DNA from: an uncultured Luteimonas sp.
GTDB taxonomy: Bacteria > Pseudomonadota > Gammaproteobacteria > Xanthomonadales > Xanthomonadaceae
Assembly: GCA_934541015.1 (NCBI GenBank)
Contig: CAKTDC010000010.1
Location: forward strand, 25,643 to 89,642
Length of the DNA stretch: 64,000 nt
Reading direction: 5' to 3'
The notes beneath the pieces were generated by a model. It saw nothing but the letters and a program-made list of their open reading frames with translations, did no database searches and was not told where the DNA came from. The position numbers and the translations under genes are program-made. Numbering within the stretch: the first letter of the stretch is position 1; each line of letters starts with the position of its first letter. Below, one piece after another: positions 34,899-44,517 of this stretch.

Positions 34899-35013
34899 GT
34901 CATCCCCGCGCAAGCGCGGATCCGGGGGCCTGGTTTTGTTCAACCGGTGAGCGTCGCTGGATGACCAGCGCTCCGTGCTGTTGAGAAGCGCCTCCCGTTT
35001 TCGCGGGCATGAC
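34899..35013. repeat. REP-like element bounded by inverted repeats
   Basis: GTCATCCCCGCG (34899-34910) and CGCGGGCATGAC (35002-35013) are inverted repeats (11 of 12 match) about 90 bp apart. Smaller hairpins lie inside (CGCGCAAGCGCG; GCTGGATGACCAGC). It lies in the gap between the divergent-facing BASS gene and an NlpC/P60 gene. It looks like a non-coding REP doublet or MITE, and is related to the hairpin at 17216. Confidence 0.65.
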
Positions 35014-35141
35014 GAAACCTCCCCGGATATCCGCGCGCAGTGTACGTGGTTGCCCGGGTGCCGCGAAAACCGGGTTCCGGAAAAGCGGAAGGCCGCCATC
35101 GGCGGCCTTCGCGGAAACGCGCATGCGGCGGACAGGATGGA

Positions 35142-35825
35142 TCAGCTGCCGAGCGCGGCGATGCGCCGAGCCTGCATGAACCTGCGGCTCCAGTAGCCGG
35201 TGTCGAGCTCGGACACCATCACGTCCTTGCCGGTGCGCGGCGCGTGCACGAAGCGGCCGTCGCCCAGGTAGATGCCGACGTGGTCGATGCGCTTGCCGCG
35301 GCGGCTGAAGAACACCAGGTCGCCGGCGGTCAGCGCCGCGCGCTCGATGCGCTCGCCGTCGCGGGCCATGTCGCGCGAGACCCGCGGCAGCTCGATGCCC
35401 AGCGCGGTGCGGAAGACGTAGTTGACCAGGCCGCTGCAGTCGAAGCCGGCGTCCGGGCTGGTGCCGCCCCAGCGGTAGGGGGTGCCGAGCAGGGCGAGCG
35501 CGCCCTTGAGCAGGATCTGCGAGCGACTCTCCGGTCGTGGCGTGGCCGGTGCCTCCCCGGCGGGGGGGGCGGCGACGATCTGCCGGTTCACGTCGCTGGC
35601 GAACATCAGCCGGCTGTCGGGAACGCGCAACGGGTCGCCGGTGAGGCTGCGGGTGACGGAGGCCACCGGCGCCTGGTCGGCCGAGTCCGCGGCAAGGCCG
35701 GGGCCGGCGAAAGCGGGGGCGGCGGCGAGGCAGAGCACGAGCGCGCCCAGGCGGGCGGCGGCGCCACGGGCGGCAGACGGGAAGATGGTGGGCAAGCGGC
35801 CGTACGGGCGGTTCGGTGGTGTCAC
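35142..35825 (-). CDS. Exported NlpC/P60 peptidoglycan hydrolase
   Basis: About 227 aa from GTG 35825; a TTG at 35849 is also open and neither has a strong SD. A signal peptide (LGALVLCLAAAPAFAG) is followed by a linker and a C-terminal NlpC/P60 domain. Catalytic Cys is in FDCSGLVNYVFR and His in HVGIYLGDGRFVHAP. It would cut peptide cross-links in the wall (MepS-like). A close paralogue is immediately downstream on the map in the same orientation. Confidence 0.88.
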   Translation of the reverse strand: MTPPNRPYGRLPTIFPSAARGAAARLGALVLCLAAAPAFAGPGLAADSADQAPVASVTRSLTGDPLRVPDSRLMFASDVNRQIVAAPPAGEAPATPRPESRSQILLKGALALLGTPYRWGGTSPDAGFDCSGLVNYVFRTALGIELPRVSRDMARDGERIERAALTAGDLVFFSRRGKRIDHVGIYLGDGRFVHAPRTGKDVMVSELDTGYWSRRFMQARRIAALGS

Positions 35826-35948
35826 GCGGTGTTCACGGCAGCCGGACAAGGCGCGGATTTTGCACGACGGCCACCGCCAGAATGTTAAATCCTGGTGAAT
35901 CCAGCGTGTGGCAAGTGCGTGATTTCGTTCACGATTTTGTGCGCTGCA

Positions 35949-36479
35949 CTATCGCAGCACGCGCCTGGCGCCGCTGTAGTGGCGCCGCCAGTAGGCTCCG
36001 TCCAGATGGTCCAGGCGGACCGTGCCGCCGGTGCTGGGGGCGTGGACGAAGCGGCCTTCGCCCACGTAGATGCCGACGTGGCTGACCTGCCCGCCGCTGC
36101 CGAAGAACACCAGGTCGGCCGCGGCCAGGCGCTCCGGCTCGATCCTCGGGCCCTGGTAGCCGGCCAGCTCGCGCGAGGTGCGCGGCAGCTTCAGGTCGAG
36201 CATGTCGCGGAAGACATAGTTGACCAGGCCGCTGCAGTCGAAGCCGCCCTCGGGGGTGTTGCCGCCGTAGCGGTAGGGGGTGCCGACCAGGCCGATGGCG
36301 CGCATCAGCACCGCGTTGGCCGCGGCCGGATCGGCCGGCGTCACCAGCGGCCAGTCGCGCTGCGGGGTAGTGCCGGCGGCGGCCGGCGGCGCGGGGCGGA
36401 CGGCGTCGCTGCCGCAGGCGGCCAGCAGCCAGGCGCAGACCGCGAGGACGACGGCCAGGCGCCATGCGGCGGCCGGCAT
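35949..36479 (-). CDS. NlpC/P60 peptidoglycan hydrolase, lipoprotein form
   Basis: 176 aa from ATG 36479, which places a signal with lipobox LAAC at the N-terminus; an in-frame ATG at 36575 would make an unlikely long leader. Catalytic Cys in FDCSGLVNYVFRD and His in HVGIYVGEGRFVHAPS are intact. It is a probable murein endopeptidase anchored to the outer membrane, similar to MepS/Spr. The tandem with the 35142 gene suggests duplication. Confidence 0.9.
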   Translation of the reverse strand: MPAAAWRLAVVLAVCAWLLAACGSDAVRPAPPAAAGTTPQRDWPLVTPADPAAANAVLMRAIGLVGTPYRYGGNTPEGGFDCSGLVNYVFRDMLDLKLPRTSRELAGYQGPRIEPERLAAADLVFFGSGGQVSHVGIYVGEGRFVHAPSTGGTVRLDHLDGAYWRRHYSGARRVLR

Positions 36480-36613
36480 TGGCGCGATCGCGCCGTGGCG
36501 TCGATAATGCGCGACTTTCCCGCCCCTTGGCGCTGTGCGTGGCATGCCGCGCATCCTGCCGCGCCGGGTGCGCACAGATCAAGCGGCGATCCGCCGCAAG
36601 CCCGAGCAGCCAC

Positions 36614-37096
36614 ATGAAGATCGAGAAAGACCGCGTCGTCCGCTTCCACTACACCGTTTCCGAGGTCGGCGGCGAGCCGGCCGAGTCGTCGAAGGACCGC
36701 GACGAGCCGCTGGCCATCCTGGTCGGCCACGGCAACATCATTCCGGGCCTGGAGAAGGCGCTGGACGGTCGCGAGGCCGGCGACAGCTTCGGCGTGGACG
36801 TGCCGGCGGCCGAGGCCTACGGCGAGCGCCGCGAGGGCCTGAGCCAGCGCGTGCCGAAGAAGCACTTCGGCGCCCAGAAGCTGGAGGCCGGCCAGCAGGT
36901 GGTGCTCAACACCAACTTCGGCCCGCGTGCGGTGACCATCGAGAAGGTCGGCATGAGCGTGGTCGACATCGACCTCAACCACCCCATGGCCGGCAAGGAC
37001 CTGCACTTCGACATCGAGATCGTCGATGTGCGCGAGGCGGCCGAGGAAGAGATCGCCCACGGCCACGTCCACGGCGACGGCGGCCACGCCCATTGA
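36614..37096 (+). CDS. slyD: SlyD-like FKBP peptidyl-prolyl isomerase
   Basis: 160 aa from ATG 36614. FKBP-type isomerase and metallochaperone. The FKBP core is split by an insert-in-flap chaperone domain (about 70-125), giving the SlyD arrangement (VRFHYTVSEVGGE, then GHGNIIPGLEKALDG). The C-terminal tail HGHVHGDGGHAH can bind Ni/Zn but is shorter than in E. coli SlyD. No neighbour points to a specific client. Confidence 0.9.
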   Translation: MKIEKDRVVRFHYTVSEVGGEPAESSKDRDEPLAILVGHGNIIPGLEKALDGREAGDSFGVDVPAAEAYGERREGLSQRVPKKHFGAQKLEAGQQVVLNTNFGPRAVTIEKVGMSVVDIDLNHPMAGKDLHFDIEIVDVREAAEEEIAHGHVHGDGGHAH

Positions 37097-37285
37097 TGCG
37101 GCGCCGGCCGGGCCGCGGCGCGCAGCGGCCGCGGCCGGTCGGGTCGCATCGTTCCGCTGCGTCCTGTCCGGCAGTGCCCGCCGCGCAGGAGGCGGGTTGG
37201 CCCGCGGCGCCGTGAACCGTTCGATGCCGTCCGCGCGCGCTGCGGCGGCATCCGTCGCGACTTGTGACAGAAGGGAAGCCACGCC

Positions 37286-38530
37286 ATGACCCACACTGCC
37301 GCCGCCATCGGGAACTTCGCCCCGGTCACCGCCCGCGAGCGCATCGTGGTGCTCGACGTGCTGCGCGGCTTCGCGCTGCTGGGCATCTTCCTGATGAACA
37401 TCGAATGGTTCAGCCGGCCGATGCAGGAGATGGGGCACGGCATCGATCCGGCTGCGGGCGGGCCCGACTACTGGTCCGCCTGGGCGGTGTACGCGTTCGT
37501 GCAGGGCAAGTTCTGGGTGCTGTTCTCCCTGCTGTTCGGCATGGGTTTTGTGGTGATGTCCACGCGCGGGGCGCAGTCGGGCGGCTTCAACCGCACCTAT
37601 CTGCGCCGCTGCTTGGTGCTGCTGGGCTTCGGCGTGGCGCACGCGCTGCTGATGTGGCCCGGCGACATCCTCCACGCCTACGCGGTGGCCGGGCTGGTGC
37701 TGCTGGCCTTCGCCACTGCCGGCAGCCGGGCGCTGTTCTGGACGGGGCTGCTGGGTTATCTCGCCATGGCCGCCTTCATCCTGTTCAACGGCGTGGTGCT
37801 GTCGTTCGTGTCGTTCGAGGCCATCGGCATGGGCGACTACCTGGGGCAGATGGAGGCCGATGCCGCCAGGGCGGCCACGGTGTACTCCGACGGCAGCTTC
37901 CTCGAAGCCACGGCCCAGCGGGCGCGCGATCTGGCCACGCTGATCGTGCAGGGGGACATGCTGGTGGTCCCGATGGCGTTTTCGGTGTTCCTGCTCGGCG
38001 CCTGGCTGGTGCGCAGCGGGCGCATCGACGATATCGCCGCGCAGCGCCCGTTCTTCGTCCGGATGGCGCTGCTGTGCCTGCCGGCGGGCCTGCTGCTGAC
38101 CGCCGGAGGCCTGGCCCTGGGCGTGTCGTTCACCAACGATGAGCTGGGCCGGGCAGCGGTCGCGATGTCGGTGATGTCCCTGGGCGCGCTGCCGCTGTCG
38201 CTGGGCTACATGGCCCTGGTGGTGCTGGGCATGGGCGTGCCCGGGCTGTCGCGCGTGCTGTCCTGGCTGGCGCCGGCCGGGCGGATGGCGCTGACCAACT
38301 ACCTGATGCAGTCGCTGGTCGCTTCGCTGCTGTTCTTCGGCTACGGATTCGGGCTGTGGGGCCAGGTCGGGCGGGCGGGGCAGGTGGGGATCGTGCTGGC
38401 GGTGTTCGTGGCGCAGGTGGTCCTGAGCCGCTGGTGGCTGTCGCGGTTCCGCTTCGGGCCGCTGGAGTGGCTGTGGCGCTGGCTGACCTACGGCCGGCGG
38501 CCGGCGATGCGGATCGTGGCGGCCGGCTGA
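37286..38530 (+). CDS. DUF418 family membrane protein
   Basis: 414 aa with about nine transmembrane helices. RIVVLDVLRGFALLGIFLMNI at the start and the C-terminal AGRMALTNYLMQS are DUF418 signatures. This family is related to membrane acyltransferase/heparan-alpha-glucosaminide-like folds, and its function is unknown. ATG 37286 is preceded by GAAGGGAAG. Confidence 0.88.
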   Translation: MTHTAAAIGNFAPVTARERIVVLDVLRGFALLGIFLMNIEWFSRPMQEMGHGIDPAAGGPDYWSAWAVYAFVQGKFWVLFSLLFGMGFVVMSTRGAQSGGFNRTYLRRCLVLLGFGVAHALLMWPGDILHAYAVAGLVLLAFATAGSRALFWTGLLGYLAMAAFILFNGVVLSFVSFEAIGMGDYLGQMEADAARAATVYSDGSFLEATAQRARDLATLIVQGDMLVVPMAFSVFLLGAWLVRSGRIDDIAAQRPFFVRMALLCLPAGLLLTAGGLALGVSFTNDELGRAAVAMSVMSLGALPLSLGYMALVVLGMGVPGLSRVLSWLAPAGRMALTNYLMQSLVASLLFFGYGFGLWGQVGRAGQVGIVLAVFVAQVVLSRWWLSRFRFGPLEWLWRWLTYGRRPAMRIVAAG

Positions 38531-38573
38531 AGCCGCTTCGCGATGCGGCCGCGTCTGTCGCTAAACTGATGCC

Positions 38574-39830
38574 ATGGGACAGCATGCGGATGTCGTCGTC
38601 GTCGGTGCGGGAGCGGTCGGGCTGGCCAGCGCGCTTGCGCTGCTGGAGGCCGGGCGGAGCGTGCACGTGCTCGATGCCGGCCGGGTGGGCGGCGGCAGTT
38701 CGCACGGCAACTGCGGCACGCTGACGCCCAGCCACGCCGGGCCGCTGTATGCCCCGGGCATGGTCGCCAACGCGCTGCGCTGGATGCTGACGCCGGACGC
38801 CCCGTTCTACGTCCGCCCCAGCCTCGATCCGGCGCTGTGGCGCTGGCTGCTGCGCTTCGCTTCCCGCTGCAATGCGCGCGACTGGAACCGCGCCGCGCGG
38901 TCGCGCGCGGCCATCCTCAACGCCTCGCGTGCGGCCTTCCCGGAATGGGTGGACCGCTACGGCCTGGACTGCGAGTTCGCCGAGCAGGGCGCGCACTGCG
39001 TGTTCCGCGATGCGCGCGCCCTGGACGCCTACGTGCGCCAGCTTCCCGCCCTGGCCGAACTGGGCGTGGAGGCCGATGTCGTTTCCGGCGAGGACTACCT
39101 GCGCTCGGAGCCGGCGCTCAAGCCGGGCATCGCCGGCGTGGTGCGCTATCCCGGCGACGCCCGCCTGCGCCCGGACCGCTATGTGGCCGAGCTGGCGCGC
39201 GCGGTGGTCGAGCGCGGCGGCGTGATCGAGACGCAGCGGCCCGTGACCGGCGTGCAGGCGCAGTCCGGCGGCATGCGCGTGGACACGCCGCTCGGCGGGC
39301 TGGACTGCCGCGACGTGCTGGTCGCCACCGGTGCCTGGTCGCCGCTGCTGGCGCGCGCGATCGGCGTGCGCTGGCTGCGCGGCGCGATCCAGCCCGGCAA
39401 GGGCTATTCGGTCACCTGGTCGCGGCCGGCGCTGGTGCCGCGCCACGCGATGACCCTGTACGAGGTCAAGGTCTGCGTGACCACCTGGGACAGCGGCTTC
39501 CGCCTGGGCAGCACGATGGAGTTCTCCGGCCACGACGACACCCTCAACCGCCGCCGCCTCGGCGCCCTGGAGCGCGGCGCCGGCCTCTACCTGCACCAGC
39601 CGGTGGGGGCGGAGAAGCAGGAGGAATGGTTCGGCTGGCGGCCGCTGTCGTATGACGACCAGCCGATCATCGGCCGCGCGCCGGGGCACGCGAACCTGTG
39701 GCTGGCGACCGGCCACGGCATGCTCGGCATCAGCATGAGCACCGCCACCGGCCGCCTGGTGGCGGAACTGATGTGCGGCGGCGAGCCGCACATCGATCCG
39801 GCGCCCTACGACCCGGCGCGTTTCGCGTGA
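38574..39830 (+). CDS. FAD-dependent amino acid dehydrogenase, DadA-like
   Basis: 418 aa. The N-terminal dinucleotide-binding motif is VVVVGAGAVGLASALALLEAG and the C-terminal FAD block is GHGMLGISMSTATGRLVAEL. The overall match is to D-amino acid dehydrogenase/DAO-type oxidoreductases that pass electrons to the respiratory chain. It could act on D-amino acids, proline derivatives or glycine-like substrates. Its stop overlaps the start of a glutathione-reductase-type gene (GTGA), an unusual partner. Confidence 0.86.
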   Translation: MGQHADVVVVGAGAVGLASALALLEAGRSVHVLDAGRVGGGSSHGNCGTLTPSHAGPLYAPGMVANALRWMLTPDAPFYVRPSLDPALWRWLLRFASRCNARDWNRAARSRAAILNASRAAFPEWVDRYGLDCEFAEQGAHCVFRDARALDAYVRQLPALAELGVEADVVSGEDYLRSEPALKPGIAGVVRYPGDARLRPDRYVAELARAVVERGGVIETQRPVTGVQAQSGGMRVDTPLGGLDCRDVLVATGAWSPLLARAIGVRWLRGAIQPGKGYSVTWSRPALVPRHAMTLYEVKVCVTTWDSGFRLGSTMEFSGHDDTLNRRRLGALERGAGLYLHQPVGAEKQEEWFGWRPLSYDDQPIIGRAPGHANLWLATGHGMLGISMSTATGRLVAELMCGGEPHIDPAPYDPARFA

Positions 39831-41191
39831 GCGCCGCGCCTCCGCTCGACTTCGACCTGGTCGTGCTCGGCGGCGGCAGCGGCGGGCTGGCCGGCGCCTT
39901 CCGCGCGGCCGGGCACGGCGCCCGCGTCGCGCTGCTCGAGCCGGGCGAGCTTGGCGGAACCTGCGTCAACGTCGGCTGCGTGCCCAAGAAGGCGATGTGG
40001 CTGGCCGCCGAACTGGCCGGGCACGTCGCGCTGGCGGCGCGGCTGGGCTTCGATGTGCCGGCCGCGCCGGGCTTCGACTGGCGGCGCTTCATCACCGACC
40101 GTCAGCGCTACATCCACGGCATCCACGACAGCTACCGCAGGCGCTTGGACGAGGCCGGAATCGTGCTGCTGCCCTCGGCCGGCCGGCTGCGCGACGCGCA
40201 TACCGTCGAATGCGCCGACGGCAGCCGCCTGCACGCCGGGCACATCCTGCTGGCGACCGGCTCGAGCCCGACCCGCCCGGACCTGCCCGGCGCGGAGCTG
40301 GCCGGCATCTCGGACGACTTCTTCGCGCTCGACGCCGCCCCCGGGCGCGTTGCGCTGATCGGCGGCGGCTACATCTCCGTCGAGCTGGCCGGCATGCTGC
40401 AGACCTTCGGCAGCCGCGTCGAACTGTTCGTGCGCGGCGACCGGCTGCTCAGCCACGCCGACGGTGAACTCGCGGCGCAGCTGGCGGACAACTACCGGCA
40501 GCAGGGCATCCACGCGCACTTCGGCTACCGCCTGGCGGCGATCGAGCGCGACGGCGGCCGGCTGCGGCTGCGCGACGGCGAAGGCGTGGCCGGCGAACCC
40601 TTCGACAGCGTGATCGCGGCCATCGGCCGTCGCGCCAACAGCCGCGGCATCGGGCTGGAGGAGGCCGGGGTGGCGCTGGACGAGGCCGGCAACGTGAAGG
40701 TCGACGATTTCCAGCGCAGCAGCGTCGCGCACATCCTCGCCGTGGGCGACGTGACCGGCCGGGCCACGCTGACCCCGGTGGCCATCGCCGCCGCGCGCCG
40801 CACCATGGACCGCGTGTTCGGAGGGCAAACGGATGCGAAGCTGGACTACGACGACATTCCCACTGTCGTGTTCTCGCACCCGCCGCTGGCCGCGGTCGGC
40901 CTGACCGAATCCGCCGCGCGGGCGCGCCACGGCGACGACGTGCACGTCTACCGCAGCAGCTTCCGGCCGATGCTCCACGCGTTGGCCGAGTCGCCGCAGC
41001 GCAGCCTGTTCAAGCTGGTGTGCGTGGGCGACGAGCGCCGGGTCGTCGGCATCCACCTGCTCGGCGACGGCGCCGACGAGATTCTCCAGGGCTTCGCCGT
41101 CGCGCTCAGGCGCGGCATCACCCTGCAGGACCTGCACGACACCGTCGCCATCCATCCCACCAGCGCCGAGGAAGTCGTCCTCATGCGCTGA
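39827..41191 (+). CDS. gor: Glutathione-disulfide reductase
   Basis: 454 aa from GTG 39827. It is a flavoprotein that reduces GSSG with NADPH. The redox-active disulfide is in GGTCVNVGCVPKKAMW. The FAD motif is VVLGGGSGGLAGA, the NADPH motif GGGYISVELAG, and the dimer-interface HPTSAEEVV supplies the catalytic His. It is translationally coupled to the DadA-like gene. Confidence 0.93.
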   Translation: MSAAPPLDFDLVVLGGGSGGLAGAFRAAGHGARVALLEPGELGGTCVNVGCVPKKAMWLAAELAGHVALAARLGFDVPAAPGFDWRRFITDRQRYIHGIHDSYRRRLDEAGIVLLPSAGRLRDAHTVECADGSRLHAGHILLATGSSPTRPDLPGAELAGISDDFFALDAAPGRVALIGGGYISVELAGMLQTFGSRVELFVRGDRLLSHADGELAAQLADNYRQQGIHAHFGYRLAAIERDGGRLRLRDGEGVAGEPFDSVIAAIGRRANSRGIGLEEAGVALDEAGNVKVDDFQRSSVAHILAVGDVTGRATLTPVAIAAARRTMDRVFGGQTDAKLDYDDIPTVVFSHPPLAAVGLTESAARARHGDDVHVYRSSFRPMLHALAESPQRSLFKLVCVGDERRVVGIHLLGDGADEILQGFAVALRRGITLQDLHDTVAIHPTSAEEVVLMR

Positions 41192-41437
41192 CCGGCGGTG
41201 TTCCGGGTGGCCCTGCCGGCCGGACCCGCACGAGACTTCCCGCGCGGCGTCCTGCCCGGCGATCGCGCCCGCCGGGGCGCCTGTGGACAGCCTCTCCGCG
41301 CCACTCCTGCGGGAGCGTCCCCAGGCGCGACCGTCACCCCTGGCGAGCCACCCGCGTCAGCCACGCGAAGCGTCCGGGCCGGTGTCCGCAGGTGGCGCCC
41401 CTCCTGCAGGAATGCCCGGCTCGGTTAGCATCGGGCC

Positions 41438-42241
41438 ATGGACATCTTCACCCTCCACCGCGGCAGCGCGCCGCTGCTGGTCAGCCTGCCGCACGACGGG
41501 ACCGCGGTGCCGCCGGAGATCGCCGCCCGGCTGACGCCCCGGGCCCGACAGGTTCCCGATACCGACTGGCATATCGCGCGGCTCTATGCATTCGCGACCG
41601 GACTCGGCGCGTCGATGCTGGTGCCGTCGCATTCGCGCTACGTGGTCGATCTCAACCGCTCCGAGGACGACGTGTCGCTGTACCCGGGGCAGAACACGAC
41701 CGGCCTGTGCCCGATCGTGCGTTTCAGCGGCGATCCGGTGTATCTGCCGGGGCAGGAGCCGTCCGCGGATGAGGTGCGTTCGAGGACCGAGCGCTACTGG
41801 CGGCCTTATCACGACGCGCTGCATGCGGAGCTCGACCGCATCCGTGCCGCGCATGGCCGCGCGGTGCTGTGGGAGGCGCACTCGATCCGCGGCACGCTGC
41901 CGTTCCTGTTCGAGGGACGCCTGCCGGACCTGAATCTCGGCAGCGCCGGCGGCGCCAGCTGCTCGCCGGGGCTGCAGAAGCGGCTGGAAGCGGTACTCGC
42001 CGCGCAGGCCCGCTACGACTGGGTGCACAACGGCCGCTTCAAGGGCGGGCACATCACCCGCCACTACGGCGATCCCGGGGGTGGGATCGATGCGGTGCAG
42101 CTGGAGATCAGCCAGCGCGTCTACATGGACGAGGAGACGTTCGCCTACGACCAGGCCAAGGCGGCTGGACTGCAGCCACTGCTGCGGGCGCTGCTGGAGG
42201 CCGCGATCGCCGGGCCGGATGCGCGCAGGCCTGCCGCCTGA
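41438..42241 (+). CDS. hutG: N-formylglutamate amidohydrolase
   Basis: 267 aa. It hydrolyses N-formyl-L-glutamate to formate and glutamate, the last step of one histidine-degradation route. Family blocks are SLPHDGTAVPPEI, TDWHIARLY, HSRYVVDLNR, WEAHSIRG and GGGIDAVQLEISQRVYMDE. No other hut genes are visible, so its pathway link here is assumed from the family. Confidence 0.9.
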   Translation: MDIFTLHRGSAPLLVSLPHDGTAVPPEIAARLTPRARQVPDTDWHIARLYAFATGLGASMLVPSHSRYVVDLNRSEDDVSLYPGQNTTGLCPIVRFSGDPVYLPGQEPSADEVRSRTERYWRPYHDALHAELDRIRAAHGRAVLWEAHSIRGTLPFLFEGRLPDLNLGSAGGASCSPGLQKRLEAVLAAQARYDWVHNGRFKGGHITRHYGDPGGGIDAVQLEISQRVYMDEETFAYDQAKAAGLQPLLRALLEAAIAGPDARRPAA

Positions 42242-42321
42242 CGTCGGCGGCAGGCCATCGGCAACGACGTGTCAGTCGCCCCCACCCCGATCTTCGGCAC
42301 CGGTGCCAGCACCGGCCAGCT

Positions 42322-42606
42322 TCAGAACACTCCCACCAGCCTGGCCAGTCCCGCCAGCGGCAGCAGCGCAAGCAGCGGGATCCAGCGCGGCCGCTCGCCG
42401 CGGATCCAGCCGCTGACCGCGAGCACCAGGGCGGGCAGCAGGCAGCCGGCGATGGTCAGCACGCCGTACGTAAAGGTGCACAGGCCGTCACCGCAGTAGC
42501 CCGACATCCGTTCGAGCAGCCACAGCAGCGGAAAAATCAGCACCGTCGCCGCCACCGAGAGCCACAGCAGCAGCGGTCGGCGCGGAGGTTTCTGCGTTGC
42601 GGTCAT
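42322..42606 (-). CDS. Small hypothetical membrane protein
   Basis: 94 aa with three hydrophobic helices (LLLWLSVAATVLIFPLLW, TYGVLTIAGCLLPALVLAVSG, WIPLLALLPLAGLARLVGV) and two Cys in a loop (GYCGDGLC). No family recognised. It ends the parE transcript direction, with its start 6 bp after the parE stop, so it is probably co-transcribed with parE. Confidence 0.65.
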   Translation of the reverse strand: MTATQKPPRRPLLLWLSVAATVLIFPLLWLLERMSGYCGDGLCTFTYGVLTIAGCLLPALVLAVSGWIRGERPRWIPLLALLPLAGLARLVGVF

Positions 42607-42612
42607 GGTTCC

Positions 42613-44517
42613 CTAGACCTCCAGCGTGGCCAGATCGCCCTTCTGCTCCAGCCAGGCCTTCCGGTCCGAAGCCCGCTTCTTCGCCAGCAGCATGTCCATC
42701 AGCCCGCGGGTCTCGACGTCGTCGTCGATGGTCAGCTGCACCAGGCGGCGGGTGTCGGGATGGATGGTCGATTCGCGCAGCTGCGAGGGATTCATCTCGC
42801 CCAGCCCCTTGAAACGGGTCACGTTGACCTGGCCCGGGCTCTTCTTCGATGCCGCCTTCTCGCGCGCCACCTTCTCCAGCAGCAGGCGCTTCTCCTCCTC
42901 GTCCAGCGCGTAGAACACCTGCTTGCCCACGTCGATGCGGAACAGCGGCGGCATCGCCACGAAGATGTGGCCGGCGCGCACCAGCGCCGGGAAGTGCTTC
43001 AGGAACAGCGCCGAGAGCAGGGTGGCGATGTGCAGGCCGTCGGAGTCGGCGTCGGCGAGGATGACGACCTTGCCGTAGCGCAGGCCGGAGATGTCGTCCT
43101 TGCCCGGGTCGCAGCCGATGGCGATGGCCAGGTTGTGCACCTCCTCCGAGCCGAGCACGGTGCCCGAGGCGACTTCCCAGGTGTTGAGGATCTTCCCGCG
43201 CAGCGGCAGGATCGCCTGGAAATCCTTGTCGCGTGCCTGCCTGGCCGAGCCGCCGGCCGAATCGCCCTCGACCAGGAACAGCTCGGTGCGCGAGAGATCC
43301 TGCGAAATGCAGTCGGCCAGCTTGCCGGGCAGGGCGGGGCCCTGGGTGACCTTCTTGCGGACGATCTGCTTCTCGGTCTTCAGGCGCGCGCTGGCGCGCT
43401 CGATCGCCAGCTGCGCGATCTTCTCGCCGGACTCGGTATGGGTGTTGAGCCACAGCGAGAAGGCGTCGTGCGCCGCGCCTTCCACGAAGCCCGCGGCCTG
43501 GCGCGAGCTCAGCCGCTCCTTGGTCTGGCCGCTGAACTGCGGGTCGGTCATCTTCAGCGAGAGTACGAAGGACACCCGGTCCCACACGTCCTCCGGCGCC
43601 AGCTTGACGCCGCGCGGGAGCAGGTTGCGGAAGTCGCAGAACTCGCGCAGCGCGTCGGTGAAACCGGTGCGCAGGCCGTTGACGTGGGTGCCGTGCTGGG
43701 CCGTCGGGATCAGGTTGACGTAGCTTTCCTGCACCAGCTCGCCTTCGGGCACCCAGGCGACCGCCCACTCGACGATTTCGGTGTCCCTGGCCAGCTGGCC
43801 GACGAACAGCTCCGGCGGCAGCAGTTCGCGCCCGGCCAGTTCGCCCTTGAGGTAGTCGCGCAACCCGTCCTCGTAGTGCCAGCGGTCGCGTTCGCCGCTG
43901 GCTTCGTCGAACAGGGTCACCACCAGGCCCGGGCACAGCACCGCCTTGGCGCGCAGCAGGTGGCGCAGCGCACGCAGGGAGAATTTCGGGCTGTCGAAAT
44001 ACTTCGGATCCGGCCAGAAGCGCAGGCGGGTGCCGGTGTTCTTCTTCCCCACGGTGCCGATGGCTTCGAGCGGAGAGGCGCGGTTGCCGTCGCGGAAGCT
44101 GATGCGATGCTCGCTGCCGTCGCGCTTGATGTGCACCTCCACCAGCGTCGACAGCGCGTTGACCACGCTCACGCCCACGCCGTGCAGTCCGCCGGAGAAG
44201 GTGTAGTTGCGGTTGTTGAACTTGCCGCCGGCGTGCAGGCGGGTGAGGATCAGCTCGACGCCGGGGATCTTCTCCTCCGGGTGGATGTCCACCGGCATGC
44301 CGCGGCCGTCGTCGGAGACCTCGCAGCTGCCGTCCCTGAACAGGGTGACGGAGATTTCCCTGGCGTGCCCGGCCAGCGCCTCGTCCACCGCGTTGTCGAC
44401 GACCTCCTGCGCCAGATGGTTCGGGCGCGTGGTGTCGGTGTACATGCCGGGCCGGCGCTTGACCGGGTCCAGGCCCGACAGGACTTCGATGTCGGCGGCG
44501 TTGTAGCGGGAATTCAT
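42613..44517 (-). CDS. parE: DNA topoisomerase IV subunit B
   Basis: 634 aa from ATG 44517 (NSRYNAADIEVLSGLDPVKRRPGMY), the normal ParE length. ATPase (GHKL) motifs VDNAVDEALAG, DDGRGMPV and GGLHGVGVSVVNAL are present, as is the TOPRIM block VEGDSAGGSARQARD and DADSDGLHI. With ParC it decatenates chromosomes; parC is not in the window. Confidence 0.96.
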   Translation of the reverse strand: MNSRYNAADIEVLSGLDPVKRRPGMYTDTTRPNHLAQEVVDNAVDEALAGHAREISVTLFRDGSCEVSDDGRGMPVDIHPEEKIPGVELILTRLHAGGKFNNRNYTFSGGLHGVGVSVVNALSTLVEVHIKRDGSEHRISFRDGNRASPLEAIGTVGKKNTGTRLRFWPDPKYFDSPKFSLRALRHLLRAKAVLCPGLVVTLFDEASGERDRWHYEDGLRDYLKGELAGRELLPPELFVGQLARDTEIVEWAVAWVPEGELVQESYVNLIPTAQHGTHVNGLRTGFTDALREFCDFRNLLPRGVKLAPEDVWDRVSFVLSLKMTDPQFSGQTKERLSSRQAAGFVEGAAHDAFSLWLNTHTESGEKIAQLAIERASARLKTEKQIVRKKVTQGPALPGKLADCISQDLSRTELFLVEGDSAGGSARQARDKDFQAILPLRGKILNTWEVASGTVLGSEEVHNLAIAIGCDPGKDDISGLRYGKVVILADADSDGLHIATLLSALFLKHFPALVRAGHIFVAMPPLFRIDVGKQVFYALDEEEKRLLLEKVAREKAASKKSPGQVNVTRFKGLGEMNPSQLRESTIHPDTRRLVQLTIDDDVETRGLMDMLLAKKRASDRKAWLEQKGDLATLEV

